Shown piece by piece: positions 37,791-52,159 of a DNA stretch of 64,000 bases (position 1 is the first letter of the stretch; each line of letters opens with the position of its first letter). This stretch comes from Brugia malayi (Eukaryota > Nematoda > Chromadorea > Rhabditida > Onchocercidae). The notes beneath the pieces were generated by a model. It saw only the letters and a list, made by a program, of their open reading frames with translations, had not been told where the DNA came from and made no database searches. The DNA lies in contig NW_025062475.1 in NCBI RefSeq assembly GCF_000002995.4, positions 11,226,187 to 11,290,186 of the forward strand. Reading direction: 5' to 3'. The translations under genes and the position numbers were made by a program.

Positions 37791-38130
37791 TTCATAAGTT
37801 GTCTCATCGTCCTTTAGCCTTCCTTCCAATGCGTACGTCACCGTCACCCTTCTTCACTTCCTTATGTCTCCTCCCTTTCAGAGGATTTATTTCCTGAAGC
37901 AAAAGAAGAGAGATGGGCCACCGCCAGATTATTTATTATCCATCTCACATCTGTTTTCTGCCAGCCGACACACACACACTTTTATGTGTGTGTGTGTAGA
38001 GGGACAGACATACACATACATATCACATACACATAAAGCTAACATTCGGTTTAACCCAAGGAATAGTGTTCGAGCATTGAGCTAATGACGCCGTTACCAC
38101 AGCTGTGCAGTAGGCATTGTCATCAGATGC
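37791..38130. promoter_or_regulatory. Isolated GC-elevated island in the gene-poor region
   Basis: About 340 bp of clearly higher GC with a CACACACAC / TGTGTGTGTG inverted pair at 37969-37997. No frame looks coding on either strand. Similar islands in this window sit upstream of the EPC and AAMP genes, so it may mark a promoter or untranslated first exon. Confidence 0.3.
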
Positions 38131-41100
38131 GTGTCGATCGCTTTTAACTCTACCAAATTTTCTTCATGTATTTTTCATTTTGGAGAAAAAAAAAATTTTT
38201 TTTTTTATCCAACTTTTTCGAAATATCCAACTTTTTCACTCATTTATTTCTATTTCAAAAAGCAAAAAAGAAAGGAAAACTTAATTTGTTTTTTGATAAT
38301 AAATGCTTCTTCTGCTTTTTTCTTTTTTTGTTTTGTTTATCTCAAAAAAAAAAAAAGGAAATTAAATTACAAATTCATTCTGTGTTTATTATTCCTTTGA
38401 AAAGAAAAAAGAGGAAAAAAAAGGAAAAAAGAAAGAAAAGGATAAAAGAAATGAAGTGAAATTTTATACTATCTTTTGATTAGTTTATTTGCTTTTTTTT
38501 TTATCACTTTATTTTACTACACACTGATAAATGATTAAAGCTATTGATAATTCAAGCATTGTTTGACAACAATATATGGCATCAATTTTTGTAATAAAGT
38601 ATTATTGTTAATTTGTTTGAAATCTTTCAAAATATATGTTATGTTATGCTTCTTTATGAGTTTGGACACGACACTATCAATTCTCTCATCAGGATAAAAT
38701 TTCTAGATTCAAATTTCACAAACGATGAAATTTCATTGGTCAATTTCACAAGTCTAAAATATCATTTCCAATTTTGTTAAGAACATTTTTTTTTCTTCTT
38801 TTTTTTTTTTCATTTTTGTTAAATCCTTCTTATCATCGATTACTTAAAATATTATTTTCAAAAATTTCAAAATTATAATTTTATATGACATATTTGTTTA
38901 TATGATAACAATGCGAAAATCGTTCCATTAAATATCCATCATTCTTCTATCTCAACTTATTCTGTTTACTTGTTTACCAATAATTATTGATAGGAGTATT
39001 TTTTAAATTATTATTTATTAATGTGTAATTTTTAATGAATTAATATACTTATGATCAATTAAATTTTACTTGCACAAGATTTCATTTATTTTCCTAATAG
39101 CAACTAAAGTTAAAAGTTAATAAATTTAGACAAGTTTGGCCTTAACTTTCGTCACCCATTTAATTCAATCTTAATTGAACATTGTTTTATATTATATTAT
39201 AATCATATTATAGTTGGTCAAATAACAACACTTTTTATCCTCTATTTAAAAAAGATAAACTATTTTCCATCCTTTTTCCCACATTATTTCCCTCTTATTT
39301 GATATACATTTCTCTTTCATTTCTTCTTATTTCAATTTTCAATTGCTAAAATTTGAAATTAAAATAAATAAATAAATAAAATAATAATTCTGTGCCACTG
39401 TTTATAGTTGCAATCACATTTGCATTGAGTGATAATGATTTGGCGCACTTTGTAAATTATTCACAGAATAATAAATTAAGGCATTTCATTCCACTCTTGA
39501 GATTTATTTTACATAATAATAATATTTTACTACTATTTATTACTTAATATTATTATTATTCATTATCACTCATACTATTATTATCATTTATATTTATTAT
39601 TATTACTGACATCACAATCATTTCCCTTACGATGACGAGTAGTAACGATAATAATTGACAATAATTATGATATGTAATGCTAATGGGTGAAGTAAATTGT
39701 CTAACTTATCAGCAATAAGTAATACATAATGTTTAAGTGAGTATTTATCACATCGTTCATCTGTCTGTTCAGTTTGCGCATATCACTAGTGATAATGACC
39801 TTATCACTCATTTATTTTTCTCCTCTTTAACTCTCTTTTTCTCTCCTTCATTGCTCTATTAAACTAGCTATTGACCTCATATTAGAAAGTGGTCGAAATC
39901 CTAGCAATAAACTTACAAAACTGTGATGCGAAGCATCTGGAATGATTATAGATATGAGAGCAATAATGATAACAATATTGTTAATCATATCAGTGATTAT
40001 GTTAATGTTGATAATTATCACTTAGTCCTTTTCATGTTCATAAATTAAAAGAGAAGAAATGAATTTTTAAAAAGAAGAAGGAAATTAAAATTACATATTT
40101 ACTTTATTATCTTTTTTTTTTTTTTTTTTTGTTTCTAGGAATATTTCAAGCTTATCACATCTGTTTATCTGATCTATCATCTATCTTTGAAATCTGAAAT
40201 GAAATGCAATAGAAAGTACATTGTTAAGAGCTATAGGCCTCATGTTTACTTATGCTAAACAAGATAACATTCATCAAAACGAGTTCTTTTCTTGAATTCA
40301 AATTTTTTAAAATTAGATTTACCATCACTTTATTGCAATAATTTTTTTCCTATTGAAATCAGAGTTACACATTTTTTATTTTTACAAAAAATATTTATAA
40401 GCAAAGTAAAATTTTTCCTTTTTCCTCACTCCTCACAGCTTATTGTTGTAATTTGCACAATTCATTTATACTTACTGTAAGTTTTAAGTAAAATATAAGT
40501 TTCTTCTTAGCATAATTTTAAGTGAAGTATATATATAAATTTAACCAACTTAGTATAAGCTTGTTGCATTACTTTGTATGATATGCATGGATTATAATTT
40601 TCAGCATGAAAATCAAGAATTAAAACATAGAATTTCAAAAGAGAACTTAAAGTTATATATCAATTATAATTAGTCCCAATTTTAATCTCTTTTCATAATG
40701 CTATATCATCAAGCGTAATTCTTATATTTGCTATATTAAAATCTTTTTCTTTTTTACAAGCTCAATAAATTGCAATTTTGTTAATCTGTTAATAGAGAAC
40801 ACTTGGCTATCCTTTTATTAACTAGGCATTTAAATGATTGTGTACACTTATTTGTTTTGTACATACTCTTTCTTTTATTTAGGTTTGTAATGCAATGAAA
40901 AATGAATTCTATCAAACACTTTCAAATATGAAATAAATTAAAAGCAATAGTTCTCTTAGCTAATTTCACATTCGAAACGATATATAATCATTATAAGCAA
41001 TTTTGATGTTATTATAGCTATTTTTGACTGTAAATTTTGCTATCATTTTGATCTTTGAAATTAATTTCATCAATTTAACACAGATAAAATAGAATCAATT

Positions 41101-42823
41101 TGCTAAAACAAATACAACAATAATATAAATGAATGAATAAATAAATGAATGATTGAATCAATCAATCAAAATTACTAGCAATTAATTACTAAAGAAGTTC
41201 TGTTTTTTTTTTTTTTCAACAAAACATATATGTATAAATATAAGTAATTTTGATGTCATTATGGCTATTTTAGGCCACAAATTTCATTATCATTCTTTTT
41301 TCTTTTTTCTTTTATTAATTTTTTTGTATCTCAACATTTCCTCTTTTTTTTTTTCTTTGCTAAAGTTTTTAAAAAATAAATCTTTTCAGTAAACGAAGAA
41401 AAGTGCCACTGATTTATTTCGTGAAATAATTTTTTCCTTTCTCATTTAATACTTACATTTGCCTTCTTTTCTTCCTTTTAATAAAACGAAAAAAGAAAAT
41501 CATTTCCTTCCTTACAGTAATATTTATATGCTAATATTAGCCAACCTGTGCACTGTGCATGCTTTACCTTAATGAATAAATAATTAACCTCTGGAAGGTG
41601 AGAAGATCGATCCTTGAAGAAGTAATATTCTTGGTATTATCATTTTTTCTTCTTAAATCAAATTTTTTGATTGAAAATTGAAGAACTAATTTGATATATG
41701 TATTCATCTATTCCCTTCTCGGCCAATTTTCACTTTTTTCTTGTAAATCTTTTTTCTTATCTATTCAGATTCCCTTATATTTTATATGTTAATTATGTTT
41801 AATAACATTAATTGTGCTGGCAAATTTTTATTTTTGCTAAAAAAATTTTCTTATCAGAATTTAAATTACATTTTGAAATGAATGTGATGAAAATGATTAA
41901 ATCTAAAAATTAAAACTGTCCATTATCGGTGAATGCATGTTGCATTTATGCAAAATTAGTCATGCAACTGCTAGTTTTTCAAAATATCTTGCTAAAAAGT
42001 GTCGATTGATTTCTTCTTAACCCTTAAAAATTCTTTCACACTTTAAAAAAAAGTGCTCTCATATTGTTAGATATTATAGTCAAGTATTACAATTATGTTT
42101 TATAGTTGCGAGGATTATAGTCAAAAATAATTTTATAATTAAATAAATGATTTAAAGAAATTAATTTTGGCGTATTCCTCATCTTAGTGATATATATATC
42201 ATACATATATTAGATGCATTTCGTTCTTTATTTTCATATTTTTTATTGACAATAATTTTCTCAAATTATAACTTTATTTTAGATTTAAATATATTTCAAA
42301 AGAAAATATTAATTTTAGAATATGTGCAAAGTTAGAAATTCTTTTCTTTCTCCATTCTTTTACATTACTATAATAATCTAATTATTGCAAAGTTATTGGA
42401 TTCAAGTTTATCACTCCAACGAAACTCATTCTACAAATTTAAATCTTTTTACCAAATAAATCTACAAATGTAAACAATCTTTCAAATTACTAATCTAATA
42501 AGTTTTTTATTTTGTGCTTAGTACTTTTCTATTTTTTTCAAATTATTTTGCTCTACTTTCCTCGCTAAATACTTTAAATATTAATAAATATTTTTTCCAT
42601 TATTTTTTTTTATTAAATATTAATGAACCATTAAATCTTCGTTTTATATTTTATATAACAATTACTATCCTTGTATTATGTACAATAGCAATAAATTCTT
42701 TAAAAAAAATCTATAAAATAAAGCAAATAAAGACTGAAATAGAATAAAATTGCAAATCATTATGAATTGAAACGAAATATACTAATGGAAGTAAGTGATA
42801 ATCAATAATATTACTACTAGTAA

Positions 42824-43312
<489 letters not shown>

Positions 43313-43475
43313 GCTGGCTGCTGCTAATAATAATAATATTAAACAGTAGTACTTTCAGAAATTTAAAGAAATAACTGTATCACTTGATATTATCATATTG
43401 TTTATGTGGAATAAATAAACAATTGAAATGAACAATAAACTTAAGGAAGAAATTAGTTAAGAAGAAAATTTAGTT

Positions 43476-43541
43476 AATTATTATTATTATTATTACTATT
43501 ATCATTATTATTATTATTACTATTATTATTATTATTATATT
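43476..43541. repeat. TTA trinucleotide repeat
   Basis: (TTA)n interrupted by TTACTATTATCA, 160 bp beyond the TAC array. Confidence 0.92.
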
Positions 43542-43734
43542 AAATACCTCTTTCTCATTTCTTTATATCATATTTTGGAATTTATTTCCGTTTTGCAATT
43601 TTTTCCTCGTTCTATACTTACTAGTAATAATTGATTATTGATTTAATCAATAATTGATTTTTGCTCTTTGTTTTCAGTCATTTCTTTTTCTCTTAAAAAA
43701 GTTTATTTACTTGTCAATGAATTTGTTTTGTTTT

Positions 43735-43768
<34 letters not shown>

Positions 43769-45436
43769 TGCATTTGCAAAATAATACGATAAAATAAGAG
43801 AAGAAGAAATGTGAAAAGAAGGTAAAAAAAAAAGGAATGAAATGAAAGGAAGAAAATGAATTGAAGCATGATTGAAAAGAAAGACGTAATTATTGTTTGC
43901 ATTTCGTAGAAGTTTTGTTATTTAAGTTGATTTAATCTAAAGGTAGTTTGAATTACTTCGATAATTTTGATTGAAAATGATGAAAAACAAAAAAACAAAA
44001 ACAAAAAAGAAAAAGAAAAAACTACTTTTGATTTTATTAAAATATGCTTAAATAAGCGTAAATCGTTGCAATTTTTTTTTTTTGCTTTACATTAAAATTT
44101 TACTTTTTCTTTTCTTTTTATTTCAATATTTAAATATTTAAATTATTCGTTACAAAATTATTTTGTTATATTTTTCTTTATTTTTTTTTTTATTTTTTTC
44201 TTTTCTTTTATATAATACTAATGAATTGTTTGCATTAATATTTTTTTTTGTCCTTTATTTTATTATTTAATTTTTGCATTATTTTTATAAAATCATGAAA
44301 CGATCTACCATATCTGATCGCTTATCACTTCACCCTTATCATATGATCACTTTAACTAATAAGCTTCTGTACTTTTCTGACTTACACGGCTAGTCTTCAC
44401 AGTTACAATTTAAGTTTTCAATTGAAATTTGCAAAATTCATAAAATAGAAGACTGAATTTTTAAAAATTCTTAACAGATTTGAAATGACGAAGAGTCGTA
44501 TATATATCAAAATTTCTTTAACTGCAATATCCTTTTATCTCGGTATTTCTGATGCGGCAAAGTCATAAAATTTTTGTAAATGCTTTTTTATTTATTTCTT
44601 TTTTTTGAAATTTTCTTTAAAAACCTTTCATAAATGTGTTGTGGTTGAAAATCCTTGTGGTTTTATGAAAATTTTTTTATAATATTTTCGAAAATTCTTC
44701 ATTTCCACCAGTGATATATTTATTTGCCATATCATTGAATTAGAAAACTTTGTTTCCAGAAGAAAGGATTTAGTTTCAATTTAAAAAAATAATTCAAAGA
44801 AATTTTTTATTTCTTTTTTAATAATTTTCTTGATGAATATTTGAATAGCATCAGATAATAGTAAGATTTCATTAATTTGAGTTTGTAATACATATTTGTA
44901 AACATTTGACTAATTCAGTTCATTTTGAAAGACTTATATAAAAAAACTTAGTTTCAAAATAATTTTAACAAATCATTTTCAGATAAAATTGATACAATAG
45001 ACAATAAAAGATTAATGGTATAATAATAAATCAGTAAGATAGAAAATTTTTCGGAAAATTTGCAAAATTTAAAATGTTGATAAATCCCTAATATAATGAA
45101 AATAACTTTCTTCATTCAAATATTTATTTAATATTAGAATTTTTTTTTTTTTTTAGTAATTGATATTATAAGCTGTGCAAATACATATCGATTTTTCTTA
45201 TAGGATTAAAATACACTTATAGAGAAATCCTATTGAAATTTGCTTCATAGTATTCTCTTCTTTGAAACTAAAAATAACTTTTGATATTATCGTAGGAAAA
45301 TAAATGCTAATTGGAATGTCAGATACTTTTTGATTTAATCGATAAATAAATTGAGAAAAAATATTCTGACAACTGCTGTGAGAAACCGCAAAATAAATCT
45401 TTGTTGATCTAAAGCTTTTATGATGAAGTATGATTA

Positions 45437-45439
<3 letters not shown>

Positions 45440-45474
<35 letters not shown>
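45440..45474. repeat. AG microsatellite
   Basis: Uninterrupted (AG)n, about 17 units. Confidence 0.97.
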
Positions 45475-45477
<3 letters not shown>

Positions 45478-46232
45478 TTGAGGATTTTTTCCTATTCTTC
45501 CAAAAAGCTAAAAAGTTTTCAATTTCTTTAACAATTTGACAATACTATTAAAATTTTTATGATTTATAATGCTTTAGGTAATATTGCCTGAAAATATTCT
45601 GAGATTTCTTTCATTCCTACCAGTATTAATTGTTTGTTTGGAAATTTTTCATAAATAATAATATTTGTTATCCATCCCTTCACTTTATCATTGTTATGCT
45701 TAAAACAATGAGACTTTATTATTATCTTATTCTTATTTTTAAAAGCAGTCAAACTTCTTACACATCATTTGCTAGAAATTTCATTTCATTTTCTTACACT
45801 AAATAATTTTTTCGAAAAAGATTTCAAAAAAATTATACCTTCAAGATGTTTTTGAAAAATTTCCCAGCATCTTTTAGTAATATGAATTCATTTTCGGAAC
45901 GTAACGTACTATGATGAGTCTCTTAGAGTTATTTCCTCATTAATTTTTACTTCTGAGTTAAATATAATTTTATATGTGCTTTTCTGAAAGAGAGAGTTAT
46001 CGACCTCTAAATAATATTCAGGTCATTCTCCGTGAATTAGTATAGTTTCTCTAAAATCATTGCTAGTTCGCTGTTAATAATTATTTTTCCTTTTTCCTTT
46101 TTGATTGCTTCATCCTTTAATTATTTCAGTTTAGCTTTCTAAGTTACGAAGATTTTTAGCGATTCATCGATCGGATCTTTTTCTTGGATTTTAAACATAT
46201 CAGTGGTTTTTATGAGCAGATTGTCTTGTAAA

Positions 46233-46817
46233 TCAATGAATAAATGAATTTTTTTCATTATTTATGGTATTCCAATGAATTATAATTATAGTAAAATTAA
46301 GAAAAATTGAGGTGTTTAAATAAAAAAGATATGAAATGAAAATGGGATTTATTGAGATGAGTGAAAGTTTTGATGTTTCATATGCATAATTATAGCTAAG
46401 ATTCATTTCATCCATCGACTGATTAAGTTATACCTCAACGGCGTACCTCAATAGTGCAAAATGTAGTTCTTTCCCTGCATGGAAATCATCACTAAATCTC
46501 TCAGGTAACGGTTAGAGATCTCAGATATTCCCGGAAATATCTTCCAAAAAATAACGGAGCCCCAGAGCCACCAAATCACTGAATCGTGATTTTTTCAATT
46601 ATGTGCCTATCTTGTTAACACTTCCAACCAGAGAAGTACGTGGTACTCGTACCCACACTGAACTTAAGATATCATTGCTGTAATCGATAAGTAAGTTATT
46701 ATCCAACAATGTCATAGAAATAAGGATTTCTCTTTTTTCCCCATAGAATCCGACTGTCACGAATATGTCCTTTTCCAACTTATTGATCCTTAGCTGACCT
46801 TTTCTTAACCCGAGCAA
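46233..46817 (-). pseudogene. Decayed copy 1 of an unrecognised local gene family
   Basis: The minus strand carries FVTVGFYGEKREILI followed by LLDNNLLIDYSND (46.66-46.75 kb), then, toward 46.24 kb, a second part beginning around SMDEMNLSYNYAYETS and reading into hydrophobic residues. Other copies at 55.6-57.3, 60.7-61.1 and 61.5-62.4 kb share both parts in the same order and orientation. No intact frame spans the copy. I do not recognise the family. The first part belongs to the near-identical 927-bp block described separately. Confidence 0.5.
46309..46560. repeat. Family module X, copy at 46 kb
   Basis: About 250 bp (GAGGTGTTTAAA to CTTCCAAAAAATAACGGAGC) that reappears at 56762-57010 with few differences. 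In the first copy it precedes the 927-bp block; in the second it follows it. Confidence 0.85.
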
Positions 46818-47545
46818 TCATGAAGTAAACTATACTAAAAACTTGACAATAGATTAGCTTTATAATGATCACACCTTTTTAATTTGTTCAAAACTCATTT
46901 AATCTATCGATAAAGTAATTAATTAAATGACGCAGTTAATTATACAAATTGTGGTAAATTACTATTAAATCGAATAGGTAACAGTTAGAGTTTCCCACTG
47001 TAAAATGATCCTTGTAAGGTTCTTGAGTGCTTCATGCAACAAAAACAATCAGAAAAAGTCAATTAAATTTTGAACTGTTTAAATTTTGCAATATTGTGCT
47101 TATTTCATTATCATACAAATGCAGCTTGGCTGTTTTCATATCAAACTTAGGATGCTAACATTACTGAGTAAGTTGCTGTCCACTAATGATTATAAAAGTG
47201 GCTTTTATTCTTATAGAATGCTTCTACGATATATCAAAAAAGACATTTATTTTCTACTTTGCATAAATTACGTTTAGTTGTTCTTTTGTGAGTGAATTTA
47301 CGTGATACGTGACATATCTAATTGTTGTCTCGTTTTTAGCTCACGTTCATCTCCATTCATTCCCTACATTTTCTTCAAAAGACGTGATTCAGTGATGTAA
47401 ATTTCTATATAACAGTTAAACATTCCGGTATCCATCTTACAAAATGCAGTAGAGCGGAAGAATGGCTAATTAAATTATTGACGTGTCGTATCGTCGAACT
47501 CTTGATAGACTAATCAGATATAACTTAGCTATATGCAAATCAAAT
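46619..47545. repeat. 927-bp duplicated block, copy 1
   Basis: Matches 55789-56715 base for base except for two differences I noticed (C/T near 46639 and A/G near 46945). Offset 9,170 bp, direct orientation. It contains two related core motifs, at about 46660-46713 and 47151-47198, each encoding a (D/S)NLL signature on the minus strand. Confidence 0.95.
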
Positions 47546-49198
47546 GTTAATTATCATTGTTGCCACCAATGGATTGCTATCATTGAATGATCGAAATTTA
47601 AAAATATCGCTTCTATTATCATAAAATTTTTCCGCTATAATAAATTATAAATAATTATTTTCTGCATTGTTTAAGTTACCTTTCAATTATTCTAATAATT
47701 TTCACTTTTATTTTTATTTCATCAGCTAAATGTCACCTTCATTTATTCATCCTAATCGCATTCAAATTTCTTTTTCTTTCAAATAATTTTACTAATTTAC
47801 AATTTTCATACTTACTTCATATTTTGTATAATACTTACTTATTCATATGTTTACATCACTTAAATCACATTAAGTTTATGTGAAGCATAGAAGAGAAGTA
47901 ATTGAGGAAGGAACTTCAGCTAATATCAGAATCAAGTAAGGCAGGCAAAATAGCTACTAGCAATGATTACTTATGTGTTGATTTCCATTCATTGAAATGA
48001 AATGAATTTGATGGCTTCAGCAATTCATTTCCATAAATTTAAATCATCATTACCTCATTCATCCAATCAATTTCTGTTACATAATATATATCAGAAATTG
48101 CACAAACAAGCAAACTTCTAATCTAATTATTTCATTCAAAAAAAAAAAAAAAAAAAACAAATGTTTAATGTCTTTTTCTGTCTTTTTTTTTCACTAATAT
48201 AATTTCATTTTTTTTTATCAAATCATATCCATTATTTTTTATCATTGATCTTCAAAGATTAAAAATAAAAGAAAAAAGTAAGCAATTTCGCTTATGACTG
48301 TTTTATATTTCAATTGAAATGTTATGATTTTGAATAAAGTGAAAAAACTTACAATTGTCATTATTGAAATGTTTCAAATTTAAATTTTGTCACTTTAGAG
48401 AATAATTCAAAAATATTCTCATTCCAATGCATGATTTTAAATTATTTCATTGATAAAAGGCTAACGATATATTTTATTATTATTCTTTTTTTTTTAATCG
48501 AAAGCAAATAATGAAATGATTTCATTTAACTAAATGTCAAAATTTGGGGGAAAGAGCAAATCAAAAATTTGCATATTTCAAAGACATGTAAGTGTAATAT
48601 TAGAGAATGTTTTTTTTAATTGTTTATTTCATATATCAGATTCTTGAAGTTTTACTTATTGATTACATGTATAAACTTGGGAAAATTTTCTTTGAAGAAA
48701 AGTTTTCCTAAAAGAAAAAAGGAAGTTTTTTTTTTTCTTTCTGAACAATTTTACCTTTTGTTTTAAACAAAAGAAAAGAGAGATAAACTAATAAAACGTA
48801 AGAAGAGGAAAGGTGGAATTGAGAGAGAAAAATGTAACGACGAATGCGCCTCTAGCATAATTCTACCATTTAAGCAAATTTCTTCATCAATTTACTAAAT
48901 TTGCATGTTCAATGAGTATGTCAATTTACTGAATTTATATATGGTATCGAAGACAAATCATCCAATGCCATATGTATTATTTGCGCTTTTTCTTTTTTTT
49001 TTGTATTGTTTTTTTCATCTTATTAAATTATTCAGAAATGAAAAATTCATTTTCAGATTTGAATACAAAAGTTAGAAAAAAAGGGAAATCTGAATTGCAT
49101 CTACGTGTACGTTGAATATTCTTCTTCACTTCTTCCATGCGTGATATGTTATTATTTCATTTTTGAAAATTCACTTTTTTTTTGATACCACTTATTCT
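47546..49198. other. AT-rich spacer
   Basis: No coding sequence seen. It includes the presumed 3' UTR side of the unidentified minus-strand gene at 49.2 kb, and poly(A)/poly(T) runs. Confidence 0.5.
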
Positions 49199-49971
49199 CT
49201 ACTTTTCTGATGTTATTTTGCTAAAGGAAGAAATTGTGGTTTTATTATCGTCTGAAAACGTCGATAGATTATCAACATATCCTAAAAGGTAATTGATATA
49301 ATTCAGGTCACCATTATAGCAATTGTTACTATCACCAGAATAACGTAACGTTCCGTCACTGTCCACTGAAAATTCGACTTTTTTTTTCCTTTTTTTCTAA
49401 TTTCAAAGACGAATTTAGACAAAGGAAACAGGTACTTCCGGAATTGGTTACTGCTGCTGCAGTATCCACTGCACTGCCATTAACTTTTAGGACGTCGTCT
49501 CTGTTGCATCACCATCGCAGCTCAAGGCCGCAACGCGGCGGCCTGCAGCTTCTGCTGCATCATAATCGTCATTATCATCATTATCATCGCCGTTATCAAC
49601 ATTATTGTTATTATTCCTACCATAATCAAAAGCCGGAAATTGCAATACGATACGACGACATCGAGCATCGGTCGCTTGACAAACGATGCGCGCTGTTAGT
49701 GCTTTTATTTATTTATTTTTTTGTCCTTTGATCATTTCTTATATAAAAATTATCGATGCCTCAAATAAAATTACGACTTTGATTTATTAGTATTTTCCAT
49801 TGCTAAGGCACCTTCCTTCCTCAGTAAATCCGTCACATCACGAATTTTGATGTTACACAAATTATCACCGGTAATCCTGAATGTGTTGTTGTCGTATATA
49901 TATTGTGCTGGTGCATTTGTGTTATCTGTAGTATTGTCCTTTCTTTTTTTTTTTTTTAGAACATGATGAAT
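49199..49971 (-). CDS. 3' end of an unidentified minus-strand gene (probable nuclear protein)
   Basis: Three phase-compatible exons: 49775-49971 (phase 0 in, 2 out; preceded by GAAAACAG), 49436-49500 (phase 2 in, 1 out) and 49199-49365 (TTTTCAG acceptor, phase 1, ends TAG). Introns are GTAATT...CAACAG and a 70-bp GTACCT...TTTTCAG. The 141-residue tail has a basic run KKKKRK near its start that could be an NLS, then YIYDNNTFRITGDNLCN, IKIRDVTDLLRKEGALA, a short VNGSAVDTAAAVTNSG linker and an acidic/Asn-rich end (YSGDSNNCYNGDLNYINYLL). Codons are balanced while the surroundings are about 80% AT. An alternative middle exon, 49513-49692, has the same exit phase (LQFPAFDYG, then an Asn/Asp-rich run). 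Upstream exons lie beyond 49971 and were not found. I do not recognise the family. Confidence 0.55.
49430..49720. promoter_or_regulatory. GC-rich island within the unidentified gene
   Basis: The most GC-rich stretch of the distal 40 kb, with GCAGCAG, CGCGGCGG and ATC-repeat sequence. It overlaps the exon candidates above. A plus-strand open frame of 95 codons rich in His and Tyr crosses it, but I take that as antisense to the exons. Confidence 0.3.
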
Positions 49972-50719
49972 CTGTTTTCAAGTTATTTAATAATTTAAAA
50001 AAAAAAAAAAAGAGAAAAGATTTTGCAAGGTAAGGTCAAAAATAATCCAAGTAATAAAATTTCAAATGGTACGATAGTATGACATCAGAATTTTTTCTTT
50101 AGGATAGCTATTCTTCTTAAATATTTGGATGATTTTAAAATCTATGATTCAAATTTCATTTCGAATTTATAGGTGTTATAACATCTGCATATAAGAATAA
50201 TAACAAGTGTATAATAATGCACAAAATATTTCAGGATTTATTAGTAAAATAATGAATTATGCAGTAGACATCAAAGTAATCAGTAAAGAATATAAAATGA
50301 TTAAAAGTTCAAAATTAATCAATATTTTCCTTAAAATTTCTTCAATAAATTTAATGATTTGCTATGTTATCATTGTAATATTTTTGCAATATTTTCTTTA
50401 CAAAGACTTTATTACATACAAAAACGATGGTTTATAGAGATATTAATTAACTGAAATAATATTTAATTCTTCCTTGTGGGATCAAGCAGAGTTAACTTTC
50501 AAAATTAAAGTTTCATTTCAATTTCAATTTTTGAATTTGCTTATAGATAAGTGCGACAAATATATTGCTTATGTTCATAAATTATAATGTGATAGTTGCG
50601 CTTATTATAGTAATATAATAGTAATTGAGTTTTAGTGCAAAAATGCGCTAAATATGAAACATTTTCGATACATCAATTTATGAAATAATCGGTCTTTTTC
50701 TAGGATTTTATTCGTGAAG

Positions 50720-50757
50720 AAAGAGAGAGAGAGAGGGAGAGAGAGAGGGAGAGAGAA
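50720..50757. repeat. GA microsatellite
   Basis: (GA)n with two GGG interruptions. Confidence 0.93.
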
Positions 50758-52129
50758 TGAATTTGACGAAAAACCATATAAATATAAAGTATTATTTGTC
50801 TTACCAACAAAATTTGATTATTTTTTCATTATTCTTCTACCACATTCAAATAGTATATATTTTGTTTGTATAATTCATTTTAATTGAATAGCTGCAATAG
50901 TCTTTCACCACGATAATATGAAAGAGCACACTGAAAACAGTTCAAATTTTTAAAATGAATATTTTTCTCCTGCACCACCACTATCTCTATCATCGTTAAA
51001 AATAATTTTTCTTTTAAAAATCAGCTAATCCTAAACATTAATTACATTTCGATACATATTCTGTATATAATAAATTAGTCATTTCAAAAAAAAAAAAAAA
51101 GCTTTTTTTCCATCATATTTAACTAAATTACAATAACATAAAATGTGCATCGATTACTTTTGTTTATTTGACCGTTTCATTGTTTATTTTAAATGATAAC
51201 TTTTCAGAAATCCTATCTGTCATTCTTTATTTGTTTCGTTACCATTGAACAGTTATTATTATTTTCATCTCACAGTTAGGATTTGTTGGAAGTTATCTTT
51301 TCAAATAAACACATAAAATTTGTAAACAAATATAAGCGATTAATGCATCTCACATTCTCTTGAATATTAAAATGATATATGGGTTATATTAAAATTCATT
51401 TATTAAATAATTTATTGGTTATTGAAAATGTTATGTTATCATGTATATTTAGCAAAATACTTGGCAAATTATTATTATTGTTTTTTTTTAATTATTATTT
51501 TTACACTTTCGTAATTAATTCTAATTGATTAAAGTTGGAAATGATAATACTTTCAAATTACTATTGTTCTATTGGATTGGAATATTTGAGATTCTATTAA
51601 GCTCAAAATAATTTTGAGGATATGAATAGAAAGAGTGAAAGAGAGAGGATGAGATAAGCTGAAAAAAGTTGTGATATTAAATGATAATAAAATTTATTGC
51701 TTCTGGTTTAATGTATAGTAGTTTATTCCTATTTTTAACAAATTATAAATGAATTATAAAAATTCCTAGTGAAACTTAGTGGAATGATAACTGTTTTGTT
51801 TTGATTTCTAGCTTCAAAAAGTTTTCAATTTTCTAACTTTCGAAATTTTAATTTCAGTTCATTTATATATCCATCAGTTCAATGCATTATTTTCCATTAT
51901 ATCATTTCCGATTGTTTCTTTTCATGAATTCATTCATTAACAATGGTTTCTTTAAGAATTACTTTTTAAATATTTATAATAACATTGCACTCATCAAAAA
52001 GGGAAGAAAGAAAAAGTGGAAATTAGGTCACACTTCATCACTTATCTTATTTTACAGGACAGTAAAGGCTGAAAAATATTTTTGGCTAAAGTTTAATTCA
52101 TCTCTTTTTTTCTTCATTTTTTTTTCTCT

Positions 52130-52159
52130 CCAACTCTCTCTCTCTCCCTCTCTCTCTCT
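52130..52159. repeat. TC microsatellite
   Basis: (TC)n interrupted once by CCC. Confidence 0.9.

Noticed and set aside
47086..47277. 63-codon plus-strand frame identical at 56256-56447
   Set aside because: Identity is explained by the recent 927-bp duplication. Across diverged units the motif is kept on the minus strand, so this frame is a shadow.
49444..49731. 95-codon His/Tyr-rich plus-strand frame
   Set aside because: It is antisense to the phase-compatible minus-strand exons and runs into poly-Phe at its end.
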